From positions 248,001-312,000 of the forward strand of contig NZ_SOAV01000006.1 of assembly GCF_004364245.1 (NCBI RefSeq): a stretch of DNA of 64,000 nt. The letters run 5' to 3'. Position numbers and translations under genes: made by a program. Below, one piece after another: positions 42,051 to 50,657 of this stretch. The notes under the pieces are model-generated. The model did no database searches. It saw nothing but the letters and a program-made list of their open reading frames with translations, and had not been told where the DNA came from. This stretch comes from Streptomyces sp. BK208 (GTDB lineage Bacteria; Actinomycetota; Actinomycetes; Streptomycetales; Streptomycetaceae). Every line of letters begins with the position of its first letter. Within the stretch, counting starts at the first letter, position 1.

Positions 42051-42706
42051 TGCGAATCGTCCTCGTCGGGCCTCCGGGCGCCGGAAAGGGAACGCAGGCC
42101 ACCCGCCTTGCCGAGACGCTGCAGATTCCGCACATCTCCACGGGCGACCTGTTCCGCGCGAACATCAGCCAGCAGACCGAACTGGGCAAGCTCGCGAAGT
42201 CCTACATGGACGCCGGCAACCTGGTGCCGGACGAGGTCACCATCGCCATGGCGAAGGACCGCATGGAGCAGCCCGACGCCGAGGGCGGCTTCCTGCTGGA
42301 CGGTTTCCCGCGCAACGTCTCCCAGGCCGAGGCGCTGGACGAGCTGCTCGAGACCGAGGACATGAGGCTCGACGCGGTGCTGGACCTGGAGGCCCCGGAG
42401 GACGAGGTCGTCAAGCGGATCGCCGGCCGGCGCGTCTGCCGCAACGACTCGGCCCACGTCTTCCACGTGACGTACACCCCGCCGAAGAAGGAAGGCGTCT
42501 GCGACGTCTGCGGCGGCGAGCTGTACCAGCGGGACGACGACTCCGAGGAGACGGTCCGCAAGCGGCTGGAGGTCTACCACACGCAGACCGAGCCGATCAT
42601 CGACTACTACAAGGCGCAGGGCCTGGTCGCCACCATCGCCGCGACGGGACCCGTGGACGAGGTCACCCGCCGCGCGCTGGAGGCGCTCAAGCGCGACGAC
42701 CAGTAG
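42050..42706 (+). CDS. adk: Adenylate kinase
   Basis: A 218-aa enzyme that interconverts ATP + AMP and 2 ADP. P-loop GPPGAGKGT (7-15), AMP-binding DGFPRNVSQAE (84-94), and a long-form LID domain with Cys130, Asp133, Cys151 and Cys154, a C-x2-D...C-x2-C pattern that could bind zinc. Cytoplasmic. It is translationally coupled to secY. Confidence 0.98.
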   Translation: MRIVLVGPPGAGKGTQATRLAETLQIPHISTGDLFRANISQQTELGKLAKSYMDAGNLVPDEVTIAMAKDRMEQPDAEGGFLLDGFPRNVSQAEALDELLETEDMRLDAVLDLEAPEDEVVKRIAGRRVCRNDSAHVFHVTYTPPKKEGVCDVCGGELYQRDDDSEETVRKRLEVYHTQTEPIIDYYKAQGLVATIAATGPVDEVTRRALEALKRDDQ

Positions 42707-42853
42707 TCATCCGCACGGCTCGCAGCCGCGGTCCCTCGCTCAGGGGGCCGCGGCTGTGCTGTGGGGTGGGACGGCCAGGCCCCGTATCGTGGGAACCGTC
42801 CCCCTCCGCCCCTCCTCACCGGTCCCGTCCCGTCCAGAAAGGCCGCAGCCCCC

Positions 42854-43690
42854 ATGGTGCAGATCAAGAACCCCGAGCAGATCGCCAAGATGCGCGAGGC
42901 GGGGCTGGTCGTCGCCGCCATCCACGCGGCCACCCGCGAGGCCGCCGTGCCCGGAGCGACCACCAAGGACCTGGACCAGGTCGCCCGCAAGGTCCTCGCG
43001 GAGCACGACGCCAAGCCGAACTTCCTCGGGTACGGCGGTTTCCCCGCCACGATCTGCACCTCGGTCAACGAGGTCGTCGTCCACGGCATCCCGTCCGACG
43101 ACGTGGTCCTCAAGGACGGCGACGTCATCTCCATCGACTGCGGCGCGATCATCGACGGCTGGCACGGCGACGCCGCCTACACGGCCTTCGTCGGGTCGGG
43201 TCACTCCCCGGAGCTGGTCGAGCTGTCCCGGGTGACCGAGGAGTCGATGTGGGCCGGCATCGCGGCGATGAAGCAGGGCAACCGACTCGTCGACGTCTCG
43301 CGCGCCATCGAGACCTACATCCGCCGCCAGCCCAAGCCCGGCGGCGGCAAGTACGGGATCATCGAGGACTACGGCGGCCACGGCATCGGCACCGAGATGC
43401 ACATGGACCCGCACCTGCTGAACTACGTCGACCGGCGCCGCGGCAAGGGCCCGAAGCTGGTCCCCGGCTTCTGCCTCGCCATCGAGCCGATGGTCTCCCT
43501 GGGCACCCCGCGCACCGAGGTCCTCTCCGACGACTGGACGGTCATCACCACCGACGGCACCTGGTCCTCCCACTGGGAGCACTCGGTGGCTCTGACGGAG
43601 CAGGGTCCGCTGGTCCTGACGGCGCCGGACGGCGGCCGGGCGAAGCTGGCGGAGCTGGGCGTGACGGCGGCGCCGGACCCCCTGGCGTGA
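42854..43690 (+). CDS. map: Methionine aminopeptidase type I
   Basis: A 278-aa metalloprotease that removes the initiator methionine. Metal and catalytic residues are His78, Asp95, Asp106, His176, Glu211 and Glu242, aligning with the E. coli enzyme. The ATG at 42854 has AGAAAGG about 11 nt upstream. It follows adk after 147 nt. Its last 160 bp are repeated almost exactly 264 bp further on (see 43795-43954). Confidence 0.96.
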   Translation: MVQIKNPEQIAKMREAGLVVAAIHAATREAAVPGATTKDLDQVARKVLAEHDAKPNFLGYGGFPATICTSVNEVVVHGIPSDDVVLKDGDVISIDCGAIIDGWHGDAAYTAFVGSGHSPELVELSRVTEESMWAGIAAMKQGNRLVDVSRAIETYIRRQPKPGGGKYGIIEDYGGHGIGTEMHMDPHLLNYVDRRRGKGPKLVPGFCLAIEPMVSLGTPRTEVLSDDWTVITTDGTWSSHWEHSVALTEQGPLVLTAPDGGRAKLAELGVTAAPDPLA

Positions 43691-43794
43691 CGTCTGCCCG
43701 GGCCACGGCCGCCGGTCGGAGGCCGGCGCAGCCGCTCGAAGCTTGTGAGGCGCCCCTGGCGCCGAGCCCGCGAGAGGGGCGTGAGGAATTCGGT

Positions 43795-43954
43795 CGACTG
43801 GACGGTCATCACCACCGACGGCACCTGGTCCTCCCACTGGGAGCACTCGGTGGCCCTGACGGAGCAGGGTCCGCTGGTCCTGACGGCGCCGGACGGCGGC
43901 CGGGTGAAGCTGGCGGAGCTGGGCGTGACGGCGGCGCCGGACCCCCTGGCATAA
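43795..43954 (+). pseudogene. Tandem partial copy of the 3' end of map
   Basis: Bases 43795-43954 repeat 43531-43690 with 4 mismatches in 160 (97.5% identity), offset 264 bp, so the frame is preserved. It encodes the last 52 residues of MetAP, including the catalytic Glu (WEHSVALTE), one Ala-to-Val change and TAA instead of TGA. It has no start region of its own. The intervening 104 bp are unrelated. Best read as a duplication remnant. Confidence 0.9.
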
Positions 43955-43984
43955 CGATCTCGCAGGCGGGGCAGACTTCCTCGT

Positions 43985-44014
43985 TTCGCCTTTCCGGGTC
44001 CCCTGACGTAGACT
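43985..44014 (+). promoter_or_regulatory. Probable infA promoter
   Basis: TTCGCC (43985-43990) and TAGACT (44009-44014) are 18 nt apart. The -10 is excellent. It would start the infA-rpmJ-rpsM-rpsK-rpoA-rplQ unit after the map remnant. Confidence 0.5.
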
Positions 44015-44094
44015 GACTCGTCGGCTCACGTGTGCCCGCATGTCTGCGGGATACAGGCTGAGTCGATCAAGGTAGTCGATTCGAAGGGCGAAGC

Positions 44095-44316
44095 GTGGCC
44101 AAGAAGCAAGGTGCCATCGAGATCGAGGGCACTGTCGTCGAGTCTCTTCCGAACGCCATGTTCAAGGTCGAGCTCCAGAACGGCCACCAGGTCCTGGCAC
44201 ACATCAGCGGCAAGATGCGCATGCACTACATCCGCATCCTCCCTGACGACCGGGTCGTGGTGGAGCTGTCTCCGTACGACCTGACGCGTGGCCGGATCGT
44301 CTACCGGTACAAGTAG
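44095..44316 (+). CDS. infA: Translation initiation factor IF-1
   Basis: IF-1 (73 aa), an S1-type OB-fold protein that occupies the A site during initiation. KKQGAIEIEGTVVESLPNAM and GRIVYRYK at the end are diagnostic. The start is GTG with GAAGGG (44083-44088) upstream. Confidence 0.98.
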   Translation: MAKKQGAIEIEGTVVESLPNAMFKVELQNGHQVLAHISGKMRMHYIRILPDDRVVVELSPYDLTRGRIVYRYK

Positions 44317-44384
44317 ATCTTGCCCACGTCCCGTGTGCCCCGCGCACGGGCCCGCCGGCAACTGACCCGGAGAACCTCACACCC

Positions 44385-44498
44385 ATGAAGGTCAAGCCGA
44401 GCGTCAAGAAGATCTGCGACAAGTGCAGGGTGATCCGCCGTCACGGTCGGGTCATGGTCATCTGCGACAACCCGCGCCACAAGCAGCGCCAGGGCTGA
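44385..44498 (+). CDS. rpmJ: 50S ribosomal protein L36
   Basis: A 37-aa zinc-ribbon protein, MKVKPSVKKICDKCRVIRRH then GRVMVICDNPRHKQRQG. Zinc ligands Cys11, Cys14, Cys27 and His32 are all present, so this is the zinc-containing paralogue. It lies between infA and rpsM as in most bacteria. Confidence 0.97.
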   Translation: MKVKPSVKKICDKCRVIRRHGRVMVICDNPRHKQRQG

Positions 44499-44686
44499 CG
44501 CCTGACCGTTCCCTCCGCGATTCGCAGGACTTCGCGCGACGCGAGCTGAACATGTTCATACGCAGGACCCGGGCGCTCTCATGCCCGACACCCCCGGTTC
44601 GGAGGCCGGGGACCCGATCCGTACCTCATACGGCGGCCGGGGACCGGTCCTGTGGAAGACCTCCGACAACCAACTGGAGCCATTGA

Positions 44687-45067
44687 ATGGCACGCGTTTC
44701 CGGTGTTGACATCCCGCGCGAAAAGCGCGTGGAGATCGCCCTCACCTACGTGTTCGGCATCGGCCGGACCCTCTCGCAGCAGACGCTCGCCGCGACCGGC
44801 GTGGACCCGAACACCCGTGTTCGGGACCTCTCCGAGGAGCAGCTCGTCGCGATCCGCGAGTACGTCGACAACAACATCAAGACCGAGGGTGACCTCCGTC
44901 GCGAGGTCCAGGCCGACATCCGCCGCAAGGTCGAGATCGGTACCTACCAGGGTCTCCGTCACCGTCGCGGTCTGCCCGTCCGCGGTCAGCGCACCAGCAC
45001 GAACGCCCGCACCCGCAAGGGCCCGCGTCGCGCCATCGCCGGCAAGAAGAAGCCGGGCAAGAAGTAG
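44687..45067 (+). CDS. rpsM: 30S ribosomal protein S13
   Basis: S13 (126 aa) is in the 30S head and bridges to the 50S subunit. MARVSGVDIPREKRVEIALT and the C-terminal RGQRTSTNARTRKGPRR are typical. A 188-nt gap from rpmJ contains a small CCCCGG/CCGGGG hairpin (44592-44611). Confidence 0.98.
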   Translation: MARVSGVDIPREKRVEIALTYVFGIGRTLSQQTLAATGVDPNTRVRDLSEEQLVAIREYVDNNIKTEGDLRREVQADIRRKVEIGTYQGLRHRRGLPVRGQRTSTNARTRKGPRRAIAGKKKPGKK

Positions 45068-45133
45068 TCCGCAGCGGACTCGCCGTCCAGCGGTCTTCGC
45101 TGTAGGACCGACCACCTCCCGTAGGAGAACGAC

Positions 45134-45538
45134 ATGCCCCCCAAGGGACGTCAGGGCGCGACCAAGAAGGTGCGCCGCAAGGAAAAGAAGAACGTCGCTC
45201 ACGGCCACGCGCACATCAAGAGCACGTTCAACAACACGATCGTGTCCATCACGGACCCGACCGGCAACGTGATCTCCTGGGCCTCCGCCGGCCACGTCGG
45301 CTTCAAGGGCTCCCGGAAGTCCACGCCGTTCGCCGCGCAGATGGCCGCCGAGTCGGCTGCCCGCCGCGCGCAGGAGCACGGCATGCGCAAGGTCGACGTG
45401 TTCGTCAAGGGCCCGGGTTCCGGTCGTGAGACCGCCATCCGCTCCCTGCAGGCGACCGGCCTCGAGGTCGGCTCCATCCAGGACGTCACGCCCACCCCGC
45501 ACAACGGCTGCCGTCCGCCGAAGCGCCGTCGCGTCTGA
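45134..45538 (+). CDS. rpsK: 30S ribosomal protein S11
   Basis: S11 (134 aa) lies on the 30S platform near the E-site mRNA. HGHAHIKSTFNNTIVSITDP and the C-terminal DVTPTPHNGCRPPKRRRV are diagnostic. GTAGGAGAA precedes the ATG. Confidence 0.98.
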   Translation: MPPKGRQGATKKVRRKEKKNVAHGHAHIKSTFNNTIVSITDPTGNVISWASAGHVGFKGSRKSTPFAAQMAAESAARRAQEHGMRKVDVFVKGPGSGRETAIRSLQATGLEVGSIQDVTPTPHNGCRPPKRRRV

Positions 45539-45583
45539 TCTCGCCTCACGGCGGCATCGGTACGACGCTTCACCAGGGTTTCG

Positions 45584-45617
45584 CGGGCGGTACGGCTCCT
45601 TCGGGTCGTGCCGCCCG
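45584..45617 (+). terminator. Hairpin between rpsK and rpoA
   Basis: A 13-bp stem with two G-U pairs (45584-45596 with 45605-45617) and an 8-nt loop. No T run follows; it may attenuate or process the transcript before rpoA. Confidence 0.6.
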
Positions 45618-45678
45618 TACCCTTGCATCACAGAGTCGGGCGTCAAATAGCGGGCGCCCCTGACTGAAGGATCACCAC

Positions 45679-46701
45679 ATGCTGATCGCTCAGCGTCCCT
45701 CGTTGACCGAAGAGGTCGTCGACGAGTTCCGCTCCCGGTTCGTCATCGAGCCGCTGGAGCCGGGCTTCGGCTACACCCTCGGCAACTCGCTCCGCCGCAC
45801 CCTCCTCTCGTCGATCCCCGGCGCTGCTGTCACCAGCATCCGCATCGACGGTGTCCTGCACGAGTTCACCACCGTGCCGGGCGTCAAGGAGGACGTCACC
45901 GACCTGATCCTCAACATCAAGCAGCTGGTCGTCTCCTCGGAGCACGACGAGCCCGTCGTGATGTACCTGCGCAAGCAGGGCCCGGGTCTGGTCACCGCCG
46001 CCGACATCGCGCCGCCGGCCGGTGTCGAGGTGCACAACCCCGACCTCGTCCTCGCCACGCTCAACGGCAAGGGCAAGCTGGAGATGGAGCTGACCGTCGA
46101 GCGCGGTCGCGGCTACGTCTCCGCCGTGCAGAACAAGCAGGTCGGTCAGGAGATCGGGCGCATCCCGGTCGACTCGATCTACTCGCCGGTCCTCAAGGTC
46201 ACGTACAAGGTCGAGGCCACGCGTGTCGAGCAGCGCACCGACTTCGACAAGCTGATCGTCGACGTCGAGACCAAGCAGGCGATGCGTCCGCGTGACGCCA
46301 TGGCCTCCGCGGGCAAGACGCTGGTCGAGCTGTTCGGTCTCGCGCGCGAGCTGAACATCGACGCCGAGGGCATCGACATGGGTCCGTCCCCGACGGACGC
46401 CGCGCTCGCCGCCGATCTGGCGCTGCCGATCGAGGAGCTGGAGCTCACCGTTCGGTCGTACAACTGCCTCAAGCGCGAGGGCATCCACTCCGTGGGTGAG
46501 CTCGTGGCCCGTTCCGAGGCGGACCTGCTCGACATCCGCAACTTCGGTGCGAAGTCGATCGACGAGGTCAAGGCCAAGCTCGCGGGCATGGGCCTGGCGC
46601 TGAAGGACTCGCCTCCCGGGTTCGACCCGACCGCCGCCGCGGACGCCTTCGGCGCCGACGACGACGCGGACGCCGGGTTCGTGGAGACCGAGCAGTACTG
46701 A
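45679..46701 (+). CDS. rpoA: RNA polymerase alpha subunit
   Basis: Alpha (340 aa) starts RNA polymerase assembly; the N-terminal domain (about 1-230) dimerises (FGYTLGNSLRRTLLSSIPGA), and the C-terminal domain (about 250-315) contacts DNA and activators (RSYNCLKREGIHSVGELVAR). An acidic tail ends the protein. GAAGGATCACC precedes the ATG. Confidence 0.99.
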   Translation: MLIAQRPSLTEEVVDEFRSRFVIEPLEPGFGYTLGNSLRRTLLSSIPGAAVTSIRIDGVLHEFTTVPGVKEDVTDLILNIKQLVVSSEHDEPVVMYLRKQGPGLVTAADIAPPAGVEVHNPDLVLATLNGKGKLEMELTVERGRGYVSAVQNKQVGQEIGRIPVDSIYSPVLKVTYKVEATRVEQRTDFDKLIVDVETKQAMRPRDAMASAGKTLVELFGLARELNIDAEGIDMGPSPTDAALAADLALPIEELELTVRSYNCLKREGIHSVGELVARSEADLLDIRNFGAKSIDEVKAKLAGMGLALKDSPPGFDPTAAADAFGADDDADAGFVETEQY

Positions 46702-46750
46702 GCGCTCCGCGAGGAGGGCCGTACTGCGGGTGCGGGTGCGGGCGGGCTGT

Positions 46751-46799
46751 GGCTGGTCGCGCCCACGCGACGGAGTCGCACATCGAAACCGCCCCGCGC
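46751..46799 (+). repeat. Dispersed palindromic repeat, copy A (after rpoA)
   Basis: Shares the core TCGCGCCCACGCG and CGGAG with the copy after rplQ. The small hairpin GCGAC-GGA-GTCGC is at 46767-46779. Position at the 3' end of a gene resembles REP-type elements. Confidence 0.65.
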
Positions 46800-46804
46800 C
46801 CACT

Positions 46805-46834
46805 CCGGAGACGCCCCTTCGGGGCCGCCTCCGG
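46805..46834 (+). terminator. Hairpin between rpoA and rplQ
   Basis: CCGGAG (46805-46810) pairs with CTCCGG (46829-46834), and GCCCC with GGGGC inside, around the loop TTC. It follows repeat A. Confidence 0.5.
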
Positions 46835-46913
46835 ATCTCTGACAGACAACCGTCTGCTCAGATACTGACTCCGGTACCTGATACGGCCGGGGCAGACACC
46901 TAGGAGAAACACC

Positions 46914-47417
46914 ATGCCGAAGCCCACCAAGGGTGCCCGTCTGGGCGGCAGCGCCGCGCACGAGAAGCTGCTCCTCGCGAACCTCGCGAAGTCGCTCTTC
47001 GAGCACGGCAAGATCACGACCACCGAGGCGAAGGCGCGCAAGCTGCGTCCGTACGCCGAGCGTCTGGTCACCAAGGCGAAGAAGGGCGACCTTCACAACC
47101 GCCGTCAGGTGCTCCAGGTGATCACGGACAAGAGCATCGTCCACACGCTCTTCACCGAGATCGGCCCGCGCTACGAGAACCGTCCCGGTGGCTACACCCG
47201 GATCACCAAGATCGGTAACCGCCGCGGCGACAACGCGCCCATGGCCGTCATCGAGCTGGTCGAGGCGCTGACCGTGGCGCAGCAGGCCACCGGCGAGGCC
47301 GAGGCCGCGACGAAGCGTGCCGCCAAGGACGCCGAGGGCACCGAGGCCGCCGAGACCAAGGTCGACACGGCCAAGGCCGACGACGAGGCCGCGGCCGAGG
47401 AGTCGAAGGACGCGTAA
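46914..47417 (+). CDS. rplQ: 50S ribosomal protein L17 with acidic tail
   Basis: L17 (167 aa) sits near the tunnel exit. The core MPKPTKGARLGGSAAHEKLL through the GGYTRITKIGNRRGDNAPMA region matches the family (about 120-127 aa). A further 45 residues, rich in Ala, Glu, Lys and Asp, are added at the C-terminus, common in Streptomyces. AGGAGAA (46902-46908) precedes the ATG. Last gene of the alpha group. Confidence 0.97.
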   Translation: MPKPTKGARLGGSAAHEKLLLANLAKSLFEHGKITTTEAKARKLRPYAERLVTKAKKGDLHNRRQVLQVITDKSIVHTLFTEIGPRYENRPGGYTRITKIGNRRGDNAPMAVIELVEALTVAQQATGEAEAATKRAAKDAEGTEAAETKVDTAKADDEAAAEESKDA

Positions 47418-47460
47418 GCGTCCGCCGGGGGCTGTGTGACCGCGGCTGCGGGTTCGTGGT

Positions 47461-47506
47461 CGCTTGTCGCGCCCACGCGGCGGAGCCGCATATCGAGCAC
47501 AGCCCC
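47461..47506 (+). repeat. Dispersed palindromic repeat, copy B (after rplQ)
   Basis: Closely resembles copy A. Its hairpin is GCGGC-GGA-GCCGC (47477-47489), where copy A has GCGAC/GTCGC: a paired change that keeps the stem. Confidence 0.7.
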
Positions 47507-47518
47507 GTGAGGGTGTTG

Positions 47519-47552
47519 GCGGGTCCGTTCCTTTCAGGAGCGGGCCCGCTTT
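47519..47552 (+). terminator. Terminator of the alpha operon
   Basis: A 14-bp stem with two G-U pairs (47519-47532 with 47536-47549), a TTC loop and TTT afterwards. Strong factor-independent terminator after rplQ. Confidence 0.85.
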
Positions 47553-47575
47553 CGTGTGGGTGAGAGGATCTGCGG

Positions 47576-48433
47576 GTGAGTGACGAAGTTGAGGCCGGGT
47601 TCGTGCGGGTGCGGCTGGATCTCTCCTACGACGGGAGCGAGTTCTCCGGGTGGGCCAAGCAGGCCGGGGGGCGGCGGACCGTGCAGGGGGAGATCGAGGA
47701 CGCGCTGCGGACGGTCACCCGGTCGCGGGAGACGTACGAGCTGACGGTCGCCGGGCGGACCGACGCGGGCGTGCACGCGCGGGGACAGGTCGCCCACGTC
47801 GATCTGCCGCGCGAGGTGTGGGCCGAGCACCACGTGAAGCTGCTCAAGCGGCTCGCCGGGCGGCTGCCGAGGGACGTGCGGGTCTGGGCGCTCAGGGAGG
47901 CGCCGAGCGGGTTCAACGCCCGGTTCTCGGCGGTCTGGCGGCGCTACGCCTACCGGGTCACCGACAACCCCGGCGGTGTCGACCCGCTGCTGCGCGGGCA
48001 CGTGCTGTGGCACGACTGGCCGCTCGACGTGGACGCCATGAACGAGGCCGCCCGCGGACTGCTGGGCGAGCACGACTTCGCCGCCTACTGCAAGAAGCGC
48101 GAGGGGGCGACCACCATCCGGACGCTGCAGGAGCTGAGCCTGGTGCGGGGCGAGGAGGACGGGATCGTCACCGCCACCGTGCGGGCCGACGCCTTCTGCC
48201 ACAACATGGTGCGTTCCCTGATCGGCGCCCTGCTGTTCGTCGGAGACGGCCACCGGGCGCCGGACTGGCCGGCGAAGGTGCTCGCCGCGGGCGTACGGGA
48301 CTCGGCCGTGCACGTCGTACGGCCGCACGGGCTGACGCTCGAGGAGGTCGGCTACCCGGCCGACGAGCTGCTGGCGGCCCGGAACAAGGAGGCGCGCAAC
48401 AAGCGGTCGCTGCCGGGAGCCGGCTGCTGCTGA
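47576..48433 (+). CDS. truA: tRNA pseudouridine(38-40) synthase
   Basis: A 285-aa enzyme that isomerises uridines 38-40 in the anticodon arm of tRNAs. Catalytic Asp63 lies in GRTDAGVHARGQ, and later FCHNMVRSLIGALL is conserved. The start is GTG at 47576, just after the alpha-operon terminator. A -10-like GAGGAT lies 6 nt upstream, so its mRNA may be leaderless. Confidence 0.95.
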   Translation: MSDEVEAGFVRVRLDLSYDGSEFSGWAKQAGGRRTVQGEIEDALRTVTRSRETYELTVAGRTDAGVHARGQVAHVDLPREVWAEHHVKLLKRLAGRLPRDVRVWALREAPSGFNARFSAVWRRYAYRVTDNPGGVDPLLRGHVLWHDWPLDVDAMNEAARGLLGEHDFAAYCKKREGATTIRTLQELSLVRGEEDGIVTATVRADAFCHNMVRSLIGALLFVGDGHRAPDWPAKVLAAGVRDSAVHVVRPHGLTLEEVGYPADELLAARNKEARNKRSLPGAGCC

Positions 48434-48442
48434 GGGGCGGCG

Positions 48443-49351
48443 TCAGCCCTCTGCCGCCGCCGACGCCTGGGCCTCGCCGCGTCGGCGGATCTGCCGGAAG
48501 GCGAACTCGGCCAGGTCGTCACCGGCGCGGAAGACGCCGGTGGACTTCTCCGTGACGTCCTTGCCGTTCGTGAAACCGGCGACGGTGAAGTAGGCGTAGC
48601 GGCCGTAGGAGTTGGTGGTGGAGCGGCAGACCGCACCGGTGCAGAAGGACTTGACGCCGCCACCGGACACGGAGCGCACGATGCTCTTCTTGTCGGCTTC
48701 CTTCTTCGCCTTCGCGGCCTGCGCCTCGGTGTCGAAGACGGCCACGCCGACGGTGACGGCGGTGTCGCCGTTGGTGTAGGTGACGCGGATCAGACGCGTG
48801 CACCTGTTGGTGTCGAGGACCTTCGGCAGGGTGCCCTGGGCGGCGGAGCCGCAGGTGCGGGTGTCGGCCGTCGGGCCCTTCTTGTAGACCGTCTCGCCCA
48901 TGGTCAGCTGGGTGCCGGGGAAGAGCAGGTCCGGGCTGAGCGGTGCCTTGTCCTTCTTGACGCTGGAGACGAAGTCCTTCGGGTCCAGCGGCGGCGGCGC
49001 GCTGGTCGGGGCGAAGGACGGCTGGGTGGCCGTGGCGCTGGGTATGTCCGCCGTCGAGGGGAGCTGCGAGGAGGGGCTGTCGGAGGCCTGGCCGGAGCCG
49101 TTCGCGGAGACGACGGCCACGGCGACGGCACCGGCTATCGCCACGGTGGCCAGCGCCCCGCCGCCTATGAAGAGCAGCCGGCGGCGCTTGGCGCGGGCCT
49201 CGGAGGCCTCGGCGAGGGCGGCCCAGTCCGGCGTGTTGTCACCGTTGCCGCTGTTCCAGGGCTGCTGCGGCTGCGACTGCTGCTGCGGCTGCTGCGATTG
49301 CGGTTTCCAGGGATCCCACTGCGACTGAGGTCCCCCTTGCCCATAGCTCAT
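48443..49351 (-). CDS. Conserved membrane-anchored protein with Q/P-rich N-terminus
   Basis: A 302-aa protein. The first 40 residues are rich in Gln, Pro, Ser and Trp; one membrane segment follows near 59-80 (LLFIGGGALATVAIAGAVAV); the rest is outside, with a Ser/Thr/Pro linker and four cysteines that could form disulfides in a compact domain. No enzyme motif. The ATG at 49351 was chosen because TAAGAT lies exactly 7 nt upstream, as in other leaderless genes here; 49360 is an alternative. It is divergent from the GT87-type gene. Confidence 0.8.
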   Translation of the reverse strand: MSYGQGGPQSQWDPWKPQSQQPQQQSQPQQPWNSGNGDNTPDWAALAEASEARAKRRRLLFIGGGALATVAIAGAVAVAVVSANGSGQASDSPSSQLPSTADIPSATATQPSFAPTSAPPPLDPKDFVSSVKKDKAPLSPDLLFPGTQLTMGETVYKKGPTADTRTCGSAAQGTLPKVLDTNRCTRLIRVTYTNGDTAVTVGVAVFDTEAQAAKAKKEADKKSIVRSVSGGGVKSFCTGAVCRSTTNSYGRYAYFTVAGFTNGKDVTEKSTGVFRAGDDLAEFAFRQIRRRGEAQASAAAEG

Positions 49352-49358
49352 GGGCCGC

Positions 49359-49364
49359 ATCTTA
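49359..49364 (-). promoter_or_regulatory. -10 element for a leaderless mRNA (48443-49351 gene)
   Basis: On the minus strand TAAGAT is followed by 7 nt and then ATG at 49351, with no Shine-Dalgarno sequence. Confidence 0.5.
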
Positions 49365-49412
49365 GACGTGCCGACGGGCGTGCTGGTGCGCGTACTTGAG
49401 GGCCTCAGGGCC

Positions 49413-49418
49413 TAGCGT
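49413..49418 (+). promoter_or_regulatory. -10 element for a leaderless mRNA (GT87-type gene)
   Basis: TAGCGT is followed by 7 nt and the ATG at 49426. No Shine-Dalgarno sequence is present. Confidence 0.5.
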
Positions 49419-49425
49419 TCCGTTC

Positions 49426-50631
49426 ATGCGGACGGGCAAAAGCGACATCTCCGGGTGGTTGGTGCGACCGGCGGGACGGCATCTGTGGGCGGTGCTCGTG
49501 ACGGTGCTGGCGGCGTCCGCCGCGCACGCGGCGCGGGTGACCCCGGACGGCGGGATGGACAACGCGATCGTCGTGCGGGCCGCCCGCACCTGGCTGGACG
49601 GCGGCTCCCCGTACGACGATCCGCACTTCCTCTACCTGCCGAGCGCCGTGCTGGCCGCCGTGCCGCAGGCCCTGCTGCCCGGGGCGGTGCTGCGGGTGCT
49701 GGTGCCGTGCGCGGTGACCGTCCTGCTGGCGCTGGCCTGGGCCTGCGCGCTGCTCCTGCACCGGGTGCCGCTCGGCAGCCGGCTCGCGGCCCTCGGGCTG
49801 ACCGGGCTGGCGCTGGGCTTCGCGCCGTTCGGGCACCTGGTGCGGCTCGGCAACTGGACGGTGACGGCGACGGTGGCGCTGCCGCTGGCCCTGCTGATGG
49901 CGAGCCGGGGACGCTGGACGGGCGCGGGCGCGGTCATCGGCGCGGCCGTGGCGCTCAAGCCGCTGCTCGCGCCGGTCGTCCTGCTCTTCCTTTTCGCCGG
50001 CCGGTGGCGGGCGCTGGCCGCGGCCGTCCTGGTGCCCGCGCTGGCCTCCGCCGCGGCGGCGCTGGCGATGCCCGACCCGGCGGGCTTCTTCACCCGCACC
50101 CTGCCCTTCCTGCTGCACGGCGACGACGGCTTCGTACGGCTCTACGAGGCCTCCCCGGCGGCCGTGCTGCCCCGGCTCGGGGTGCCTCCGGCGCTCGCGC
50201 AGGGGCTCGCGGTGGCGGCGGCCTGCGCCGGGGTGCTGTGCGCGTACCGGCGCTGGAGGCGCGCCGACCCCGGTCCGCTGCGGCTCGCGGAGACCGGCGC
50301 GGGGCTGATGCTCTCGGCGTTCCTGATCTCCAGGCCGTCCTACGACCACTACCTCCTGGTCGCCCTGCCGCTGCTGCTCGCCGGCCTGCCGTACGCCGGG
50401 TCGGTGGCCCGCGGGGTGTGGTTCTGGGTCGCACTGGTGCCCCAGGCACCGGGGCTGACCTGGCCCTGGCTGGAGGGGGAGCGGCGGCGGGCCTTCCGGG
50501 ACGCGTTCACGCTGTGCGTCCTCGCGGTGACGGTGGCCCGGCAGGCCGGGACCGCCCCGGCGGGCGCCGGGGAGCGTGTGCCCCCGGGGCGGGCGCCGGA
50601 GCCGGAGCGGGCCCCCGCGGCTCCGTTTTGA
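49426..50631 (+). CDS. Polytopic membrane glycosyltransferase, GT87 (DUF2029) family
   Basis: A 401-aa membrane protein with about ten hydrophobic segments. The early acidic motif in the first loop (GGMDNAIVVRAARTWLDGGSPYDDPHFLYLP) contains the Asp expected in GT-C type mannosyltransferases, which use polyprenyl-phosphate sugars in actinobacterial envelope glycolipid synthesis. The exact acceptor is unknown. A Pro/Glu-rich tail ends the protein. Its stop codon lies inside the -35 of the rplM promoter. Confidence 0.85.
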   Translation: MRTGKSDISGWLVRPAGRHLWAVLVTVLAASAAHAARVTPDGGMDNAIVVRAARTWLDGGSPYDDPHFLYLPSAVLAAVPQALLPGAVLRVLVPCAVTVLLALAWACALLLHRVPLGSRLAALGLTGLALGFAPFGHLVRLGNWTVTATVALPLALLMASRGRWTGAGAVIGAAVALKPLLAPVVLLFLFAGRWRALAAAVLVPALASAAAALAMPDPAGFFTRTLPFLLHGDDGFVRLYEASPAAVLPRLGVPPALAQGLAVAAACAGVLCAYRRWRRADPGPLRLAETGAGLMLSAFLISRPSYDHYLLVALPLLLAGLPYAGSVARGVWFWVALVPQAPGLTWPWLEGERRRAFRDAFTLCVLAVTVARQAGTAPAGAGERVPPGRAPEPERAPAAPF

Positions 50632-50657
50632 CCGGGCCGCCGGGGCCCGGGTATTCT
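50628..50657 (+). promoter_or_regulatory. Strong rplM-rpsI promoter
   Basis: TTGACC (50628-50633) and TATTCT (50652-50657) are 18 nt apart, close to consensus. The -35 overlaps the stop codon of the upstream gene. The leader to rplM is about 175 nt. Confidence 0.7.

Noticed and set aside
43745..43954. A separate 69-aa gene after map
   Set aside because: Its last 53 codons are a copy of the map 3' end, and there is no proper start region.
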